A stretch of DNA of 12,796 nucleotides from positions 1 through 12,796 of the forward strand of contig CALAQT010000585.1 in the NCBI GenBank assembly GCA_937888775.1, given 5' to 3'. Within the stretch, counting starts at the first letter, position 1; every line of letters begins with the position of its first letter. The notes under the pieces are model-generated. The model was not told where the DNA came from, did not search any database, and saw only the letters and a list, made by a program, of their open reading frames with translations. The position numbers and the translations under genes were made by a program. The stretch comes from an uncultured Actinomycetes bacterium. Its GTDB lineage: Bacteria; Actinomycetota; Thermoleophilia; Solirubrobacterales; Solirubrobacteraceae. Of the stretch, positions 6,989-12,741 are shown piece by piece.

Positions 6989-8066
6989 CCCGCCGGCCGT
7001 CGTGACGGAGGAGCCGTGCAGCGTGACGGATGCGCGCCGCGGCGAGATGAACCGGCCGGTTGCCATGCCCGTACAGCGAATCGAGGTAGGCCGGGCCAAA
7101 GGCGAACCGCAGATTGCGGTGGACATGGGGGGGCCAGGCCAGGGCGAAGCTGCCGATGACGCGCCGTTCATGCCATCTCGCGCGGCCGGGCCAGGCACCA
7201 TCGGGCAGCGGCATGCCGGCGAACCGATGCGCGAGCCACAGGTGGTCCCGCAGCTCACGGCCCAACCCATGCTCATCCAGGCGCCCCTTGATCAGTGCCC
7301 AATCGACAGCGGCGCCGTGGACCCGCACGAGCCGGGAGAGCTCCAGCAGCTGGCGCAGGGGCAGCCCGCCAACCTCGTGATTTAGATCCTGCACCGCCGA
7401 GTGCACGATGTTGTGGAGCACCTGATGCGTACGCGACAACCCCCGGGCCACTCCAGATCCCACGTAAACCTCCGAGCTGTCAGCCCAGGCTTCGGAAGCC
7501 GGCAGCACCGAGGGCATCGGCGGCGAGCCGAGCTCCACGTGGAGCTCGATCGGCCCCGATCGCCAGCGGTAGTAGGGAAGCTCATGCGGATGAAGGAATG
7601 GCGCTCCCGGCTCAGGGATGTAGCCGAGATCCACGAGCACCGCTCCGGCGCCGCCCGTCTGCCCGGCCGAGATGGCGAGATCCAGGTCAACCATCCACCG
7701 GTCGCCCAGATCCGGCAGCGTGCCATCCACCAACGCCAGGCTGCCCTTGAACAGCAGCGGCGTGATGCCGGCGTCGTTCAGCGCCTGCACCGCCTCGACC
7801 AGCCCGCGGCGGAAGCGCAGGTTCCTCGCCGTGTCTGCCAGGTGCGCCATGGCCAGCTGCTCGCGGGCCCGTAGAGGAAGCCCCGCCTGGCCGTCCGGGA
7901 CAGCAGACCAAAGCGCCCCGCCGACCCCCAGCTCCGCGGCCAAGGCCGCGACGTCCACCCACGCAACGGGACGCGACCGGTGAAGCGAGGGACGGCGGGG
8001 CCCCTCAGCGCCAAATGTGCCGCTCAGCTCCCGCAGCGCCGCGATGCGCCGTCCGGGCGAGTTCAT
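6957..8066 (-). CDS. NTP_transf_5-type nucleotidyltransferase
   Basis: A 369-residue protein of the uncharacterised nucleotidyltransferase family PF14907. The key region is ITPLLFKGSLAL (101-112) with the conserved LKG-like Lys-Gly (107-108), followed by GDRWMVDLDL (121-130), whose Arg and two Asp (127, 129) form the metal-binding site. A later PIELHVELGSPP strand supplies the usual third acidic position. The rest is helical. Relatives occur in exopolysaccharide loci and, with an HprK-like kinase, in some lasso-peptide clusters, where the pair is reported to phosphorylate the peptide and then elaborate the phosphate with sugars. That pairing with an intact kinase domain (1579-3723) is present here. 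The ATG overlaps the stop of the DUF2293 gene as TGATG; a TAATACT box about 16 bases upstream could also give it a promoter. Confidence 0.85.
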   Translation of the reverse strand: MNSPGRRIAALRELSGTFGAEGPRRPSLHRSRPVAWVDVAALAAELGVGGALWSAVPDGQAGLPLRAREQLAMAHLADTARNLRFRRGLVEAVQALNDAGITPLLFKGSLALVDGTLPDLGDRWMVDLDLAISAGQTGGAGAVLVDLGYIPEPGAPFLHPHELPYYRWRSGPIELHVELGSPPMPSVLPASEAWADSSEVYVGSGVARGLSRTHQVLHNIVHSAVQDLNHEVGGLPLRQLLELSRLVRVHGAAVDWALIKGRLDEHGLGRELRDHLWLAHRFAGMPLPDGAWPGRARWHERRVIGSFALAWPPHVHRNLRFAFGPAYLDSLYGHGNRPVHLAAARIRHAARLLRHDGRRVIRDVRARRS

Positions 8067-9307
8067 CAGCCGAGCAACCCTAGTATTAGCTCGGGGAGGG
8101 TGGTCACTGCTGCTCGTGGCCCTCGGCCGGACCAGGAGCTAGTTCCGGGTCCGCGAAGACTTCGGTCGTGTGCTGCCGCCGCTTGCCGGTCGCTCGCCGA
8201 GCTGCGAGCGTCGGCGGCGCCAGGACTGCCGCTCGGTCGCGTCGCGAAACGCCCTGATATGTCGGCTCTTCCGAGCTCGGATGATCGCCGTTCGCATCGT
8301 CCGGGTCGTGTCGTCAGCCGTTGCGCGCGCGGGGTCTCGTCGTAGCGGGTGTCCTGATGGCGGACGGCCGCCGTGACAGCCAGCTCGACCGCGTCGGGCT
8401 CGAGCGCCCGGCCCGCCGCCGAGCGGCCCACTCGCCCCGATCCGCGGACAGCAGCGTGGCGAGCGATCGCCTCGGCCCGCTCGGCCGGACAGCCGGGAAA
8501 CAAGCGGGCGATCTCCTGAGCCATCCGCTCCTGCAGCTCGAGGTCCTCCTCGGCGCGCCGTCTCGCCGCGCGCTCACGGCGCCGAGCCCTGGCATCCTCG
8601 TCGGCCAGGCACATTTCCTCGGCGCGGTCCAGTGCGCTTTCCTGGACGAGGATTCCTTGGCGTTCGTAGCGTCCCCGGGAGCGGCTGAAACGGACCACTA
8701 CCGCAGACAGGCGGCTGTTGGCTTTCGCCCGGCGCGTCAGCGCCGCGTCGCCTGCGGCCAGGAACACCAAATGGTCGATGTCCGCGCAGCTCATGCACAC
8801 CGGCCCGGGCTCCTCCATCATCAGCAGACCACCGCTCACGGTGTCGCAGATCGCGCAAGCGAAGTCCTTGACCGGCGAGATGACCACCAGGTCCGGCGGC
8901 CGGCTTTGGCGCTCATTCAGGCGAGCCCGCTTTCGCTGGGAGAGCTCGGGCGAGACCCAGTGCGTTCGATACGCCTGCTCGATCTCGGGGTCCCCGGATT
9001 TCGAGAACCGCAGCGGCTGCCGGCCGCGGGTGCGCGCCACATACCCGGTCTCGCTCGGCGTTAGCCCGCGAGCTTGAGCCCACCCGCGAAAGCACCGCAT
9101 CGCGGTCGAGATCTTCCCCAGGCTCGCGATCACCACCCGCTCGAGATAGTCCACGCGGCCCTGCCGCCACTCGTCGACCTGTCGGGGCGTCAGCCATCCG
9201 AGGCCGAGGAGCACATCGATCGCCGTGACGAACTTACGTTCCGCCAGCGCTGTCTCAGCCGCTCGCTCCACCTGCCGCTTGAGCTTGCCTGCGTTCTCCG
9301 CGCTCAC
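8066..9307 (-). CDS. DUF2293-type protein with zinc-ribbon-like cysteines; C-terminus probably frameshifted
   Basis: The open frame is 413 residues. The middle and C-terminal part matches actinobacterial DUF2293 proteins: CAIC (151-154) and CMSC (171-174) as a likely zinc site, then DHLVFLAAGDAALTRRA, YERQGILVQESAL, an Arg/Glu-rich helix, LFPGCPAERAEAIARHA (269-285) and GRVGRSAAGRAL (291-302), ending in VRHQDTRYDE (315-324). Family members normally continue with a short helical end, but after residue 324 the open frame becomes unrelated sequence with many A/T third positions. The -1 frame stays G/C-rich at third positions and ends at a TAG at 8139. A slip or sequencing error in the GCGCGCGCGGGG run (8323-8334) would explain this. 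The GTG start has GGAGG ten bases upstream. The function is unknown; the basic, zinc-ribbon character suggests nucleic-acid binding. It is probably unrelated to the sugar genes. Confidence 0.78.
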   Translation of the reverse strand: MSAENAGKLKRQVERAAETALAERKFVTAIDVLLGLGWLTPRQVDEWRQGRVDYLERVVIASLGKISTAMRCFRGWAQARGLTPSETGYVARTRGRQPLRFSKSGDPEIEQAYRTHWVSPELSQRKRARLNERQSRPPDLVVISPVKDFACAICDTVSGGLLMMEEPGPVCMSCADIDHLVFLAAGDAALTRRAKANSRLSAVVVRFSRSRGRYERQGILVQESALDRAEEMCLADEDARARRRERAARRRAEEDLELQERMAQEIARLFPGCPAERAEAIARHAAVRGSGRVGRSAAGRALEPDAVELAVTAAVRHQDTRYDETPRAQRLTTRPGRCERRSSELGRADISGRFATRPSGSPGAADARSSASDRQAAAAHDRSLRGPGTSSWSGRGPRAAVTTLPELILGLLG

Positions 9308-9533
9308 GATGGCGCAACCTCCACCCGCCGGGAGCAGCGGGACGACAGCGCTTGAGCGCGCATCATCTTGGTGCGCGATCGCTCGCGCTCACGCGATTCC
9401 GGCGCGTGGGCCACGGCCACTCCGGTTCCCGTCTACCGGGAGCACCCGGGACTCACCTCGCGCGTTCAGGAATGCTCGATCACGGCCTCGGAAACGGTCC
9501 TGATGTGCGGCGAGCATCGTCTGCCCGCACCAT

Positions 9534-10010
9534 TCAGGCCGTGGTGGACCCGCTCTGGGGAGCTGTTGGCGCGCTGCTTGCCGGGAGCCGGTAGCCGCGC
9601 TCGGCCTTGACAGCCTCGCCGCTCTTGGCGAGCTTGGTCAGTGTCGTGCTGACGGTCGCGCGCCCGAGCCCTGTCGCCGTAGCGACCTCGCCGGCGGTCC
9701 TCGCCGTTTCGGTGGACAACGCCCCGAGCACCTTCGCCTTGGTCGCGCCCGGCGCGGTCCGGGCTGGGGAGCTTTGCCTCGGTTGGACAGCCGGTCGCGC
9801 GCGAGCTCCAGCCGAGCGCGGGTCGCGGGTACTCGCCGTGGTCGACGCCGAACGCTGCGCCGACGTGGATGTCTGCTTCGGCGTCGACTTCGGTGTCGAT
9901 GCCGGCTTCGCGCGCGGGTCCAGAGCGGCGAGCGCCCGGCGGAGCTTGTCGGCCTCGGCGACCACCTGGTCCAGGCGCTGGTGGATGTCGTGACGTATGC
10001 GGTCGATCAA
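9534..10010 (-). CDS. Small winged-helix protein with histone-like linker
   Basis: A 158-residue protein in three parts. Residues 1-33 are an amphipathic, probably coiled-coil helix (MIDRIRHDIHQRLDQVVAEA). Residues 34-90 are a low-complexity Pro/Ser/Thr/Lys/Arg linker like those of actinobacterial histone-like and nucleoid proteins. Residues 91-143 form a winged helix-turn-helix of MarR/GntR shape (AKVLGALSTETARTAGEVA, then GLGRATVSTTLTKLAKSGE and a wing ending GYRLP). It probably binds DNA as a dimer, either as a nucleoid protein or as a repressor. The start is a TTG at 10010 with AAGGAG eleven bases upstream; no ATG or GTG in frame is better placed. The 226 bases between its stop and the DUF2293 start carry nothing I recognise. 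Confidence 0.7.
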   Translation of the reverse strand: MIDRIRHDIHQRLDQVVAEADKLRRALAALDPRAKPASTPKSTPKQTSTSAQRSASTTASTRDPRSAGARARPAVQPRQSSPARTAPGATKAKVLGALSTETARTAGEVATATGLGRATVSTTLTKLAKSGEAVKAERGYRLPASSAPTAPQSGSTTA

Positions 10011-10282
10011 CGTGCTCTCATCTCCTTGCTTTCAGACAGGTGATCGCGATCCTACATCGCCGCTACCCAGCAGCCGTCGGTCTCGCGCCGGGCACCCGCT
10101 CACTCCGATCCCGCTGATCGCGTCTCGAAGCTCGCCCAGCGCGGCAGGCCGGTCGCCGGCGTTCAGCGGTTGGACGCGAGCTTCTCACCGCGCGACATGA
10201 CCGCTTCCGAGCTCGGCCGCGAGCGCGATCGACTCCTTGCCGGATCGTCGCGGTTGGTGCCCGCGGTTGCAGGCGAGCCGCG

Positions 10283-10627
10283 TCAGCGTGGCGCGATCAC
10301 GCGCAGCAGCAGCGAGGCGATCTTGCGATGCGTGTCGGGATCGATCGCACCCCAGCGCTCGAGCAGTCGCGAGCGGTCAAGCGAACGGATCTGGTCAACC
10401 AGCGCGTAGCTGGTCAAGCGCACCCCGCCCTCGGGCGCTGCGACCTTCACGTGCAGCGGCGAGCCGCGATCGCGGGTGCTCAGCGGCACGCAGACGCACA
10501 GCCTCCAGCCGGCAGCGTTAAAGGAGTCGCGTGAGACGACGATCACGGGGCGTGTTCCGGCTTGCTCGTGGCCGGCGATCGGATCCAGCTGCGCGACCCA
10601 CACCTCGCGCTGTGCGGGGACCGTCAC
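10283..10627 (-). CDS. mazF: MazF/PemK-family endoribonuclease toxin
   Basis: A 114-residue protein of the MazF/PemK/CcdB-like fold. It opens with QREVWVAQLDP, then GTRPVIVVS (24-32), whose Arg26 corresponds to the catalytic arginine, and CVPLSTRDR (46-54), whose Ser/Thr are the expected partner residues. ALVDQIRSLDRSRL (75-88) is the conserved part contacting RNA and antitoxin. Family members cut mRNA at short motifs to stop growth. The length is normal and nothing is broken. The GTG start overlaps the antitoxin stop as GTGA, the usual coupling in these pairs. The region from 10018 to 10282 between this gene and the winged-helix gene holds no convincing feature. Confidence 0.9.
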   Translation of the reverse strand: MTVPAQREVWVAQLDPIAGHEQAGTRPVIVVSRDSFNAAGWRLCVCVPLSTRDRGSPLHVKVAAPEGGVRLTSYALVDQIRSLDRSRLLERWGAIDPDTHRKIASLLLRVIAPR

Positions 10628-10881
10628 GCAGGATCGATCGGCGAGGCCAGGTCAGACCGCTCCCACGCACGATCCTCGTCCTCGATCTCGGCGAGTAGAT
10701 CGGGGTCGGTGGCGTGCAGAGCGTCATACGCTGCGGCGTGACCGGCGAACAGCTCGTCGTCCTCGGCGCGATCGACGAGCTGGCCGATCAGCTCGGGCGC
10801 CGACAACCCACGCGCGCTGGCGAGCCGGTTGAGCCGGTCGCGGGTCTCACGCCGGACACGGATGGTTGTCGTCTCAGACAT
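10624..10881 (-). CDS. MazE-like ribbon-helix-helix antitoxin
   Basis: An 85-residue protein. Residues 4-40 form a ribbon-helix-helix: the strand TTTIRVRRETRDRLNRLAS followed by ARGLSAPELIGQLVDRA. The C-terminal half is acidic (DPDLLAEIEDEDRAWE), as expected for the disordered part that wraps the toxin. It is upstream of and overlaps the MazF-type toxin by four bases, so the antitoxin is made first. It would bind its own promoter. The ATG has GGAG eleven bases upstream. A 12-bp repeat array at 10994-11035, about 115 bases upstream, could be an operator but is farther away than usual. Confidence 0.85.
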   Translation of the reverse strand: MSETTTIRVRRETRDRLNRLASARGLSAPELIGQLVDRAEDDELFAGHAAAYDALHATDPDLLAEIEDEDRAWERSDLASPIDPA

Positions 10882-10993
10882 GGCCGTTACATCTCCGTAG
10901 ACCGAAGGGTAGCCCTCTCTCTCCGGGGCTCGGAAGCCGCACCTCGAAACCGAGATCGCATACAGGATCAGGTGGCGTCAGACCGATCTGTAG

Positions 10994-11035
10994 GTATGGA
11001 CTGAAGTATGGACTAATCTATGGACTGTGAGTCCA
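10994..11035. repeat. 12-bp direct repeat array ending in an inverted copy
   Basis: TATGGACT occurs three times at exactly 12-base spacing (10995, 11007, 11019). The third copy is followed by GTG and then AGTCCA, so TGGACT-GTG-AGTCCA (11021-11035) is a perfect palindrome. This is the pattern of iterons or of a multi-site operator. It lies in the non-coding stretch 10882-11483, upstream of the antitoxin gene. Confidence 0.7.
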
Positions 11036-11086
11036 CACCACAACCCGCCCCCGCCCCCGCTGCATAAGGGTTTTGGTGGGGGACTC

Positions 11087-11133
11087 GAGCCAGACTACCC
11101 GCCCTCCACGAGGTCGTTCGGGTAGTCTGGCTC
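11087..11133. repeat. Perfect 15-bp inverted repeat with 17-base spacer
   Basis: GAGCCAGACTACCCG (11087-11101) and its exact reverse complement (11119-11133) flank a 17-base spacer. Neither side has a T-tract, so it is not a standard intrinsic terminator. It could be a stabilising hairpin at an RNA 3' end, a dyad operator, or a recombination or transfer site. Confidence 0.7.
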
Positions 11134-11139
11134 TGGGTC

Positions 11140-11430
11140 CTGGAGTTCGGATCTACAGCCGGGGCGGGGGCGGATTGGCTGGGACGGCTGCGGGGCCCGA
11201 AATTGGGGTCTGGGTGGGGGAGATGGTACCGATGGTTGTCGGTGAGGAGGCGTAGTTCGGTAGGCGCCGATGAGCTGGATGGCTGGCTAGATGTGCCGTC
11301 TGGCTTGGCGCTGGATTGGTGCGTGCGGGATGCGACGGAACCGCGCTGGGGAAGGGGGATGGTGGACCAGGGATGGTGGCCGGGAGTGGCCGGATTTGTT
11401 CGCGCGTGAGGTTGAGGCTGAGGATCTCGG
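11140..11430 (-). terminator. C-rich, G-poor tract: candidate Rho-dependent termination region
   Basis: A hand count of 11161-11400 gives about 120 G and 41 C on the plus strand, so a minus-strand transcript would be about three times richer in C than G. It begins soon after the stop of the minus-strand gene ending at 11484 and precedes the mazEF operon on the same strand. A long C-over-G bubble without structure is the usual mark of a rut site. The long minus-strand open frame through it encodes only Pro/Ser/Thr low complexity and I do not call it a gene. The rest of the 600-base gap 10882-11483 contains the two repeats listed here. Confidence 0.45.
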
Positions 11431-11483
11431 GGCTCCGCGTCGAGATGAGGTCACGCGCGACGTGCCGGCCGCCGCCTCGGTGT

Positions 11484-11921
11484 CTATCCGGCTCGGCGGC
11501 GGGAGATCGCGGGTGCGTCGACCCGTTCGATCTCGTCCGCGAGCTCACGGGTGACGTCGGCGAGCTCGGCGAATGCCCGTGCGATCGCGCTCAGCGCGAC
11601 CCCTTCGAGCGCGGCGCCGAGCGTCGCGACGGCGTCGTCGAAGCGCTCCCACAGCTTCGGGTCACCGCGACGGTTGCCGTCGCGGCGCAGCTCATAGGAG
11701 AGGTTCATGTTGCGCGCGCCCGTTCGCGAGCGCCACCCGAGGCCAAGCGAGTCAGCGAACCGGAACGCCGCGGCCTCCTGCTCGCTCGCGTCTGCGATCG
11801 CGCGCACTCGGGCTGCGAATCCCGCATCGGGTGGCGCGGACGAGCTCTCGTTGAGCGCCGTCTCCCAGCGGCCGTCCGCGATCTGCAGCTGCTCGATCGC
11901 CAGTCGCGCGTCGTCGGTCAC
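11484..11921 (-). CDS. Unknown helical protein, second gene of an HTH operon
   Basis: A 145-residue protein that I do not recognise. It looks mainly alpha-helical, with Ala/Glu/Arg-rich stretches, a central NMNLSYELRRDGNRRGD segment and LWERFDDAVATLGAALEG. No signal peptide, membrane helix or catalytic motif is visible. The GTG start at 11921 overlaps the TGA of the HTH gene as GTGA, so the two are translationally coupled; a longer frame from 11963 would run far into that gene and is less likely. A two-gene unit of a DNA-binding protein and a small unknown protein beside a tRNA suggests accessory-element regulation or a toxin-antitoxin-like unit. That is inference from position only. Confidence 0.65.
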   Translation of the reverse strand: MTDDARLAIEQLQIADGRWETALNESSSAPPDAGFAARVRAIADASEQEAAAFRFADSLGLGWRSRTGARNMNLSYELRRDGNRRGDPKLWERFDDAVATLGAALEGVALSAIARAFAELADVTRELADEIERVDAPAISRRRAG

Positions 11922-12250
11922 AAGCCGTCCTTCGTGTTGTGTGCAGTGGTGTCGATGACCCATTCGCCAGGTCGCTTGATCGGCGGTGCGTAGGGATCGA
12001 CGATCGCCGAGGTCGATGCCGCCGGGGGGCCATGCTCCGCGTAGCCGGGGGAGACGTCCGCGCTCAGCATGCGATCGACCTCAGAACGGCGCACGCGCCA
12101 CTTGCGCCCGCCGGCCCGAACCGCCGCGAGCCGACCGTTCGCCACCCACAACCGCACCGTCGACGGATGAACCCGCAGCTCCGCGCTGACCTCGGGAAGC
12201 GTCAACCACGGGTCCTCGTCGCTCCCAGCTCTCATGTTGTTGTCGGCCAC
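11918..12250 (-). CDS. Excisionase/MerR-type helix-turn-helix protein
   Basis: A 110-residue protein. Residues about 14-66 are a HTH_17-type domain: WLTLPEVSAELRVHPSTVRL, then WVANGRLAAVRAGGRKWRV and RRSEVDRML, with the recognition helix around HPSTVRLWV. The remaining 45 residues are Pro/Ala-rich with a conserved-looking WVIDTTAH near the end. Such domains occur in excisionases and in small regulators of integrative elements. I chose the GTG at 12250 because GGAG lies seven bases upstream; in-frame starts at 12319 and 12346 would cross the divergent control region. It is divergent from another HTH_17 gene at 12361, and the two may cross-regulate. Confidence 0.75.
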   Translation of the reverse strand: MADNNMRAGSDEDPWLTLPEVSAELRVHPSTVRLWVANGRLAAVRAGGRKWRVRRSEVDRMLSADVSPGYAEHGPPAASTSAIVDPYAPPIKRPGEWVIDTTAHNTKDGL

Positions 12251-12274
12251 TGCATCGCTCCAGACGACACGCGG

Positions 12275-12304
12275 TTGATCTCTTAGCGCGAATAGCGCGA
12301 TCAA
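12275..12304. promoter_or_regulatory. Candidate operator: direct repeat inside an inverted TTGATC pair
   Basis: AGCGCGA is repeated at 12285-12291 and 12294-12300, a 9-base period. The pair is bracketed by TTGATC (12275-12280) and GATCAA (12299-12304). It lies between two divergent HTH_17 genes, whose family members often bind short phased direct repeats. Confidence 0.45.
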
Positions 12305-12327
12305 TCTCCTGTAGGACATGGTGATGC

Positions 12328-12333
12328 TATCAT
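12328..12333 (+). promoter_or_regulatory. Candidate -10 box for the excisionase-like gene
   Basis: TATCAT lies 28 bases before the GTG at 12361. The putative leader carries GAGGA at 12349-12353, seven bases before the start. No recognisable -35 is present; the repeats at 12275-12304 lie just upstream and could be bound by an activator or repressor. Confidence 0.4.
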
Positions 12334-12360
12334 GCGCTGATTCCAACCGAGGAACCTCTC

Positions 12361-12585
12361 GTGACTGACGGCGTCGTTCGGCTCGACAACCAGCTCCTTA
12401 CCGCCCGCGAAGTCGCCGAGCTGTTGAGGCTCCCGGTCTCGACCGTCTACGAACTCGCCCGCACGGGGCGTCTGCCATACCTGCGGATAGGCCGCGCGAT
12501 GCGGTTCAGCCAGCAGGATCTCGAGCAGCACCTCGCCGATTCGTGTCGACCCCAGCCGGGCGTTCGCCGCGCCGACATCGGCTGA
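12361..12585 (+). CDS. Excisionase-family DNA-binding protein
   Basis: A 74-residue protein almost wholly made of a HTH_17/excisionase domain: LLTAREVAELLRLPVSTVYE (12-31), LARTGRLPYLRIGRAMRF (32-49), then QQDLEQHL (51-58). This matches the family well in order and length. Members either help an integrase excise an element or act as small regulators. It starts at a GTG with GAGGA seven bases before it. It is the gene closest to the tRNA-Gly 3' end, the usual place for xis and int, but no integrase lies in the remaining space, so an excision role is unproven. Confidence 0.82.
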   Translation: MTDGVVRLDNQLLTAREVAELLRLPVSTVYELARTGRLPYLRIGRAMRFSQQDLEQHLADSCRPQPGVRRADIG

Positions 12586-12605
12586 AGCCAGCCGATGGCA
12601 TCCGT

Positions 12606-12628
12606 CACGAGGGATAGCGGCCCTCGTG
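12606..12628 (+). terminator. Hairpin after the excisionase-like gene
   Basis: CACGAGGG and CCCTCGTG form a perfect 8-bp stem around a 7-base loop, 20 bases past the stop at 12585. The following bases (CACATGTTGTT) are only weakly T-rich, so it may be a poor intrinsic terminator or an RNA-end hairpin. Confidence 0.45.
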
Positions 12629-12647
12629 CACATGTTGTTCGCCTGAC

Positions 12648-12668
12648 TGGTACCCAAAAGTGGTACCC
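12648..12668. repeat. Short direct repeat TGGTACCC beside the tRNA
   Basis: TGGTACCC occurs at 12648-12655 and 12661-12668, a 13-base period, separated by AAAAG. Each copy contains the palindrome GGTACC. The position between an excisionase-like gene and a tRNA 3' end fits an arm-type binding site, but it may be chance. Confidence 0.4.
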
Positions 12669-12701
12669 GCGCCCTCTCGCGGCCAAGCTACATCGCTGTA
12701 C

Positions 12702-12730
12702 AAAAACTGAAAACCCCGCCAATAGCGGGG
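12702..12730 (-). terminator. Intrinsic terminator of tRNA-Gly
   Basis: On the minus strand CCCCGC, a 5-base loop and GCGGGG (12730-12714) are followed by TTTTCAGTTTTTG. This is a textbook Rho-independent terminator 12 bases beyond the tRNA 3' end. Confidence 0.9.
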
Positions 12731-12741
12731 CTTTCACGAAG

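Noticed and set aside
77..8066. Interpretation as a lasso-peptide cluster
   Set aside because: PqqD-like, HprK-like and NTP_transf_5 proteins fit, but no asparagine-synthetase-like cyclase or transglutaminase-like B2 protease is in the window, and the peptide carries a Tat leader rather than a lasso leader/core pattern.
8321..9064. A 247-codon plus-strand open frame
   Set aside because: It is a shadow of the DUF2293 gene, whose minus-strand translation has clear family motifs.
11073..11090. Minus-strand GGCTCGAGTCCCCCACCA resembles a tRNA 3' end with CCA and partly matches the tRNA-Gly T-arm
   Set aside because: The T-stem does not pair, the loop lacks the TT start, and there is no room for an acceptor strand before CCA. 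The match to tRNA-Gly is only about 11 bases, so I do not call it a tRNA or an attachment site.
11153..11548. A 131-codon minus-strand open frame
   Set aside because: It encodes Pro/Ser/Thr low complexity produced by the strand-skewed composition and overlaps the better-supported gene at 11484-11921.
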